Below are positions 7,071 to 7,124 of a DNA stretch of 7,124 nt, piece by piece (the stretch's first letter is position 1; each line of letters begins with the position of its first letter). The stretch spans positions 1 to 7,124 of the forward strand of contig JAKLHH010000384.1 of NCBI GenBank assembly GCA_022710245.1, written 5' to 3'. Both the position numbers and the translations under genes were made by a program. The stretch is from Myxococcota bacterium (GTDB lineage Bacteria; Myxococcota; Polyangia; GCA-2747355; JAKLHH01). The notes under the pieces were generated by a model. That model saw only the letters and a program-made list of their open reading frames with translations, was not told the origin of the DNA and did no database searches.

Positions 7071-7124
7071 ATGAGCAGCCATACGCGCGGGCCAGTGGCG
7101 GAGGTGGTCGCCCGGATCCCCTGC
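7071..7124 (+). CDS. Start of a gene cut by the window edge; possibly an O6-alkylguanine-DNA alkyltransferase-like protein
   Basis: ATG 7071 is preceded by AGGAGG (7061-7066), 4 nt away, and the frame stays open for 18 codons to the edge, reading MSSHTRGPVAEVVARIPC. The ribosome site and the palindromes upstream support a real gene. The segment VAEVVARIP resembles the start of the DNA-binding domain of MGMT/Ada-type methyltransferases and ATL proteins, where a V-x-x-V-V-x-x-I-P pattern precedes G-x-V-x-x-Y-G. Eighteen residues are too few to assign it, so treat the family as a hint only. It would be divergent from the secreted-protein gene. Confidence 0.55.
   Translation, partial: MSSHTRGPVAEVVARIPC

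Noticed and set aside
6851..7072. A 73-codon minus-strand frame in the intergenic region
   Set aside because: It is Arg/Pro-rich without a domain and covers the inverted repeats and both upstream regions, so it is more likely non-coding.

Overview
The window is a high-GC bacterial chromosomal segment, by eye around 70% G+C, with strong GC bias at third codon positions. The gene content points to Myxococcota, perhaps an Anaeromyxobacter-like lineage: a histidine kinase with an HEVGTPLNVI H-box, a partner NtrC-type regulator, and a WGR protein that also carries a TIGR02996-type segment and leucine-rich repeats. This placement rests on family knowledge and was not tested by a search.

Layout. 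A plus-strand two-component operon occupies 3-2818: a 5'-truncated membrane sensor histidine kinase followed at once by a sigma-54-dependent response regulator. The regulator's stop codon lies inside a 51-bp repeat, and a second, nearly identical copy follows immediately (2768-2818 and 2823-2873). Downstream on the minus strand is a compact type II toxin-antitoxin pair, a PF09720-like antitoxin (3214-3450) and a RelE/ParE-like toxin (2903-3217), joined by a 4-bp GTGA overlap. A third, shorter copy of the repeat (3525-3557) lies on the other side of the pair, so the module is bracketed by same-orientation repeats. Next, also on the minus strand, is an 850-residue multidomain protein (3571-6123): WGR domain, Lys/Ala/Pro-rich basic linker, a beta-propeller-like stretch with Asp-box motifs, a TIGR02996-like segment and C-terminal leucine-rich repeats. 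Upstream of it on the same strand is a small, very basic, putatively secreted protein of unknown function (6228-6854). The last 270 bases hold an intergenic region with several perfect inverted repeats and the first 18 codons of a plus-strand gene starting at 7071.

How the parts relate. The kinase and regulator should form a phosphorelay acting on sigma-54 promoters. A sequence resembling a -24/-12 promoter precedes the secreted-protein gene, but its distance from the start codon is awkward and the link is only a hypothesis. The toxin-antitoxin pair looks like an accessory insertion at a repeat-rich junction. The WGR protein is the most unusual gene; its combination of domains suggests a nucleic-acid- or protein-binding scaffold, but no function can be assigned from sequence alone. 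I found no CRISPR array, rRNA, tRNA, transposase or recognisable replication origin.
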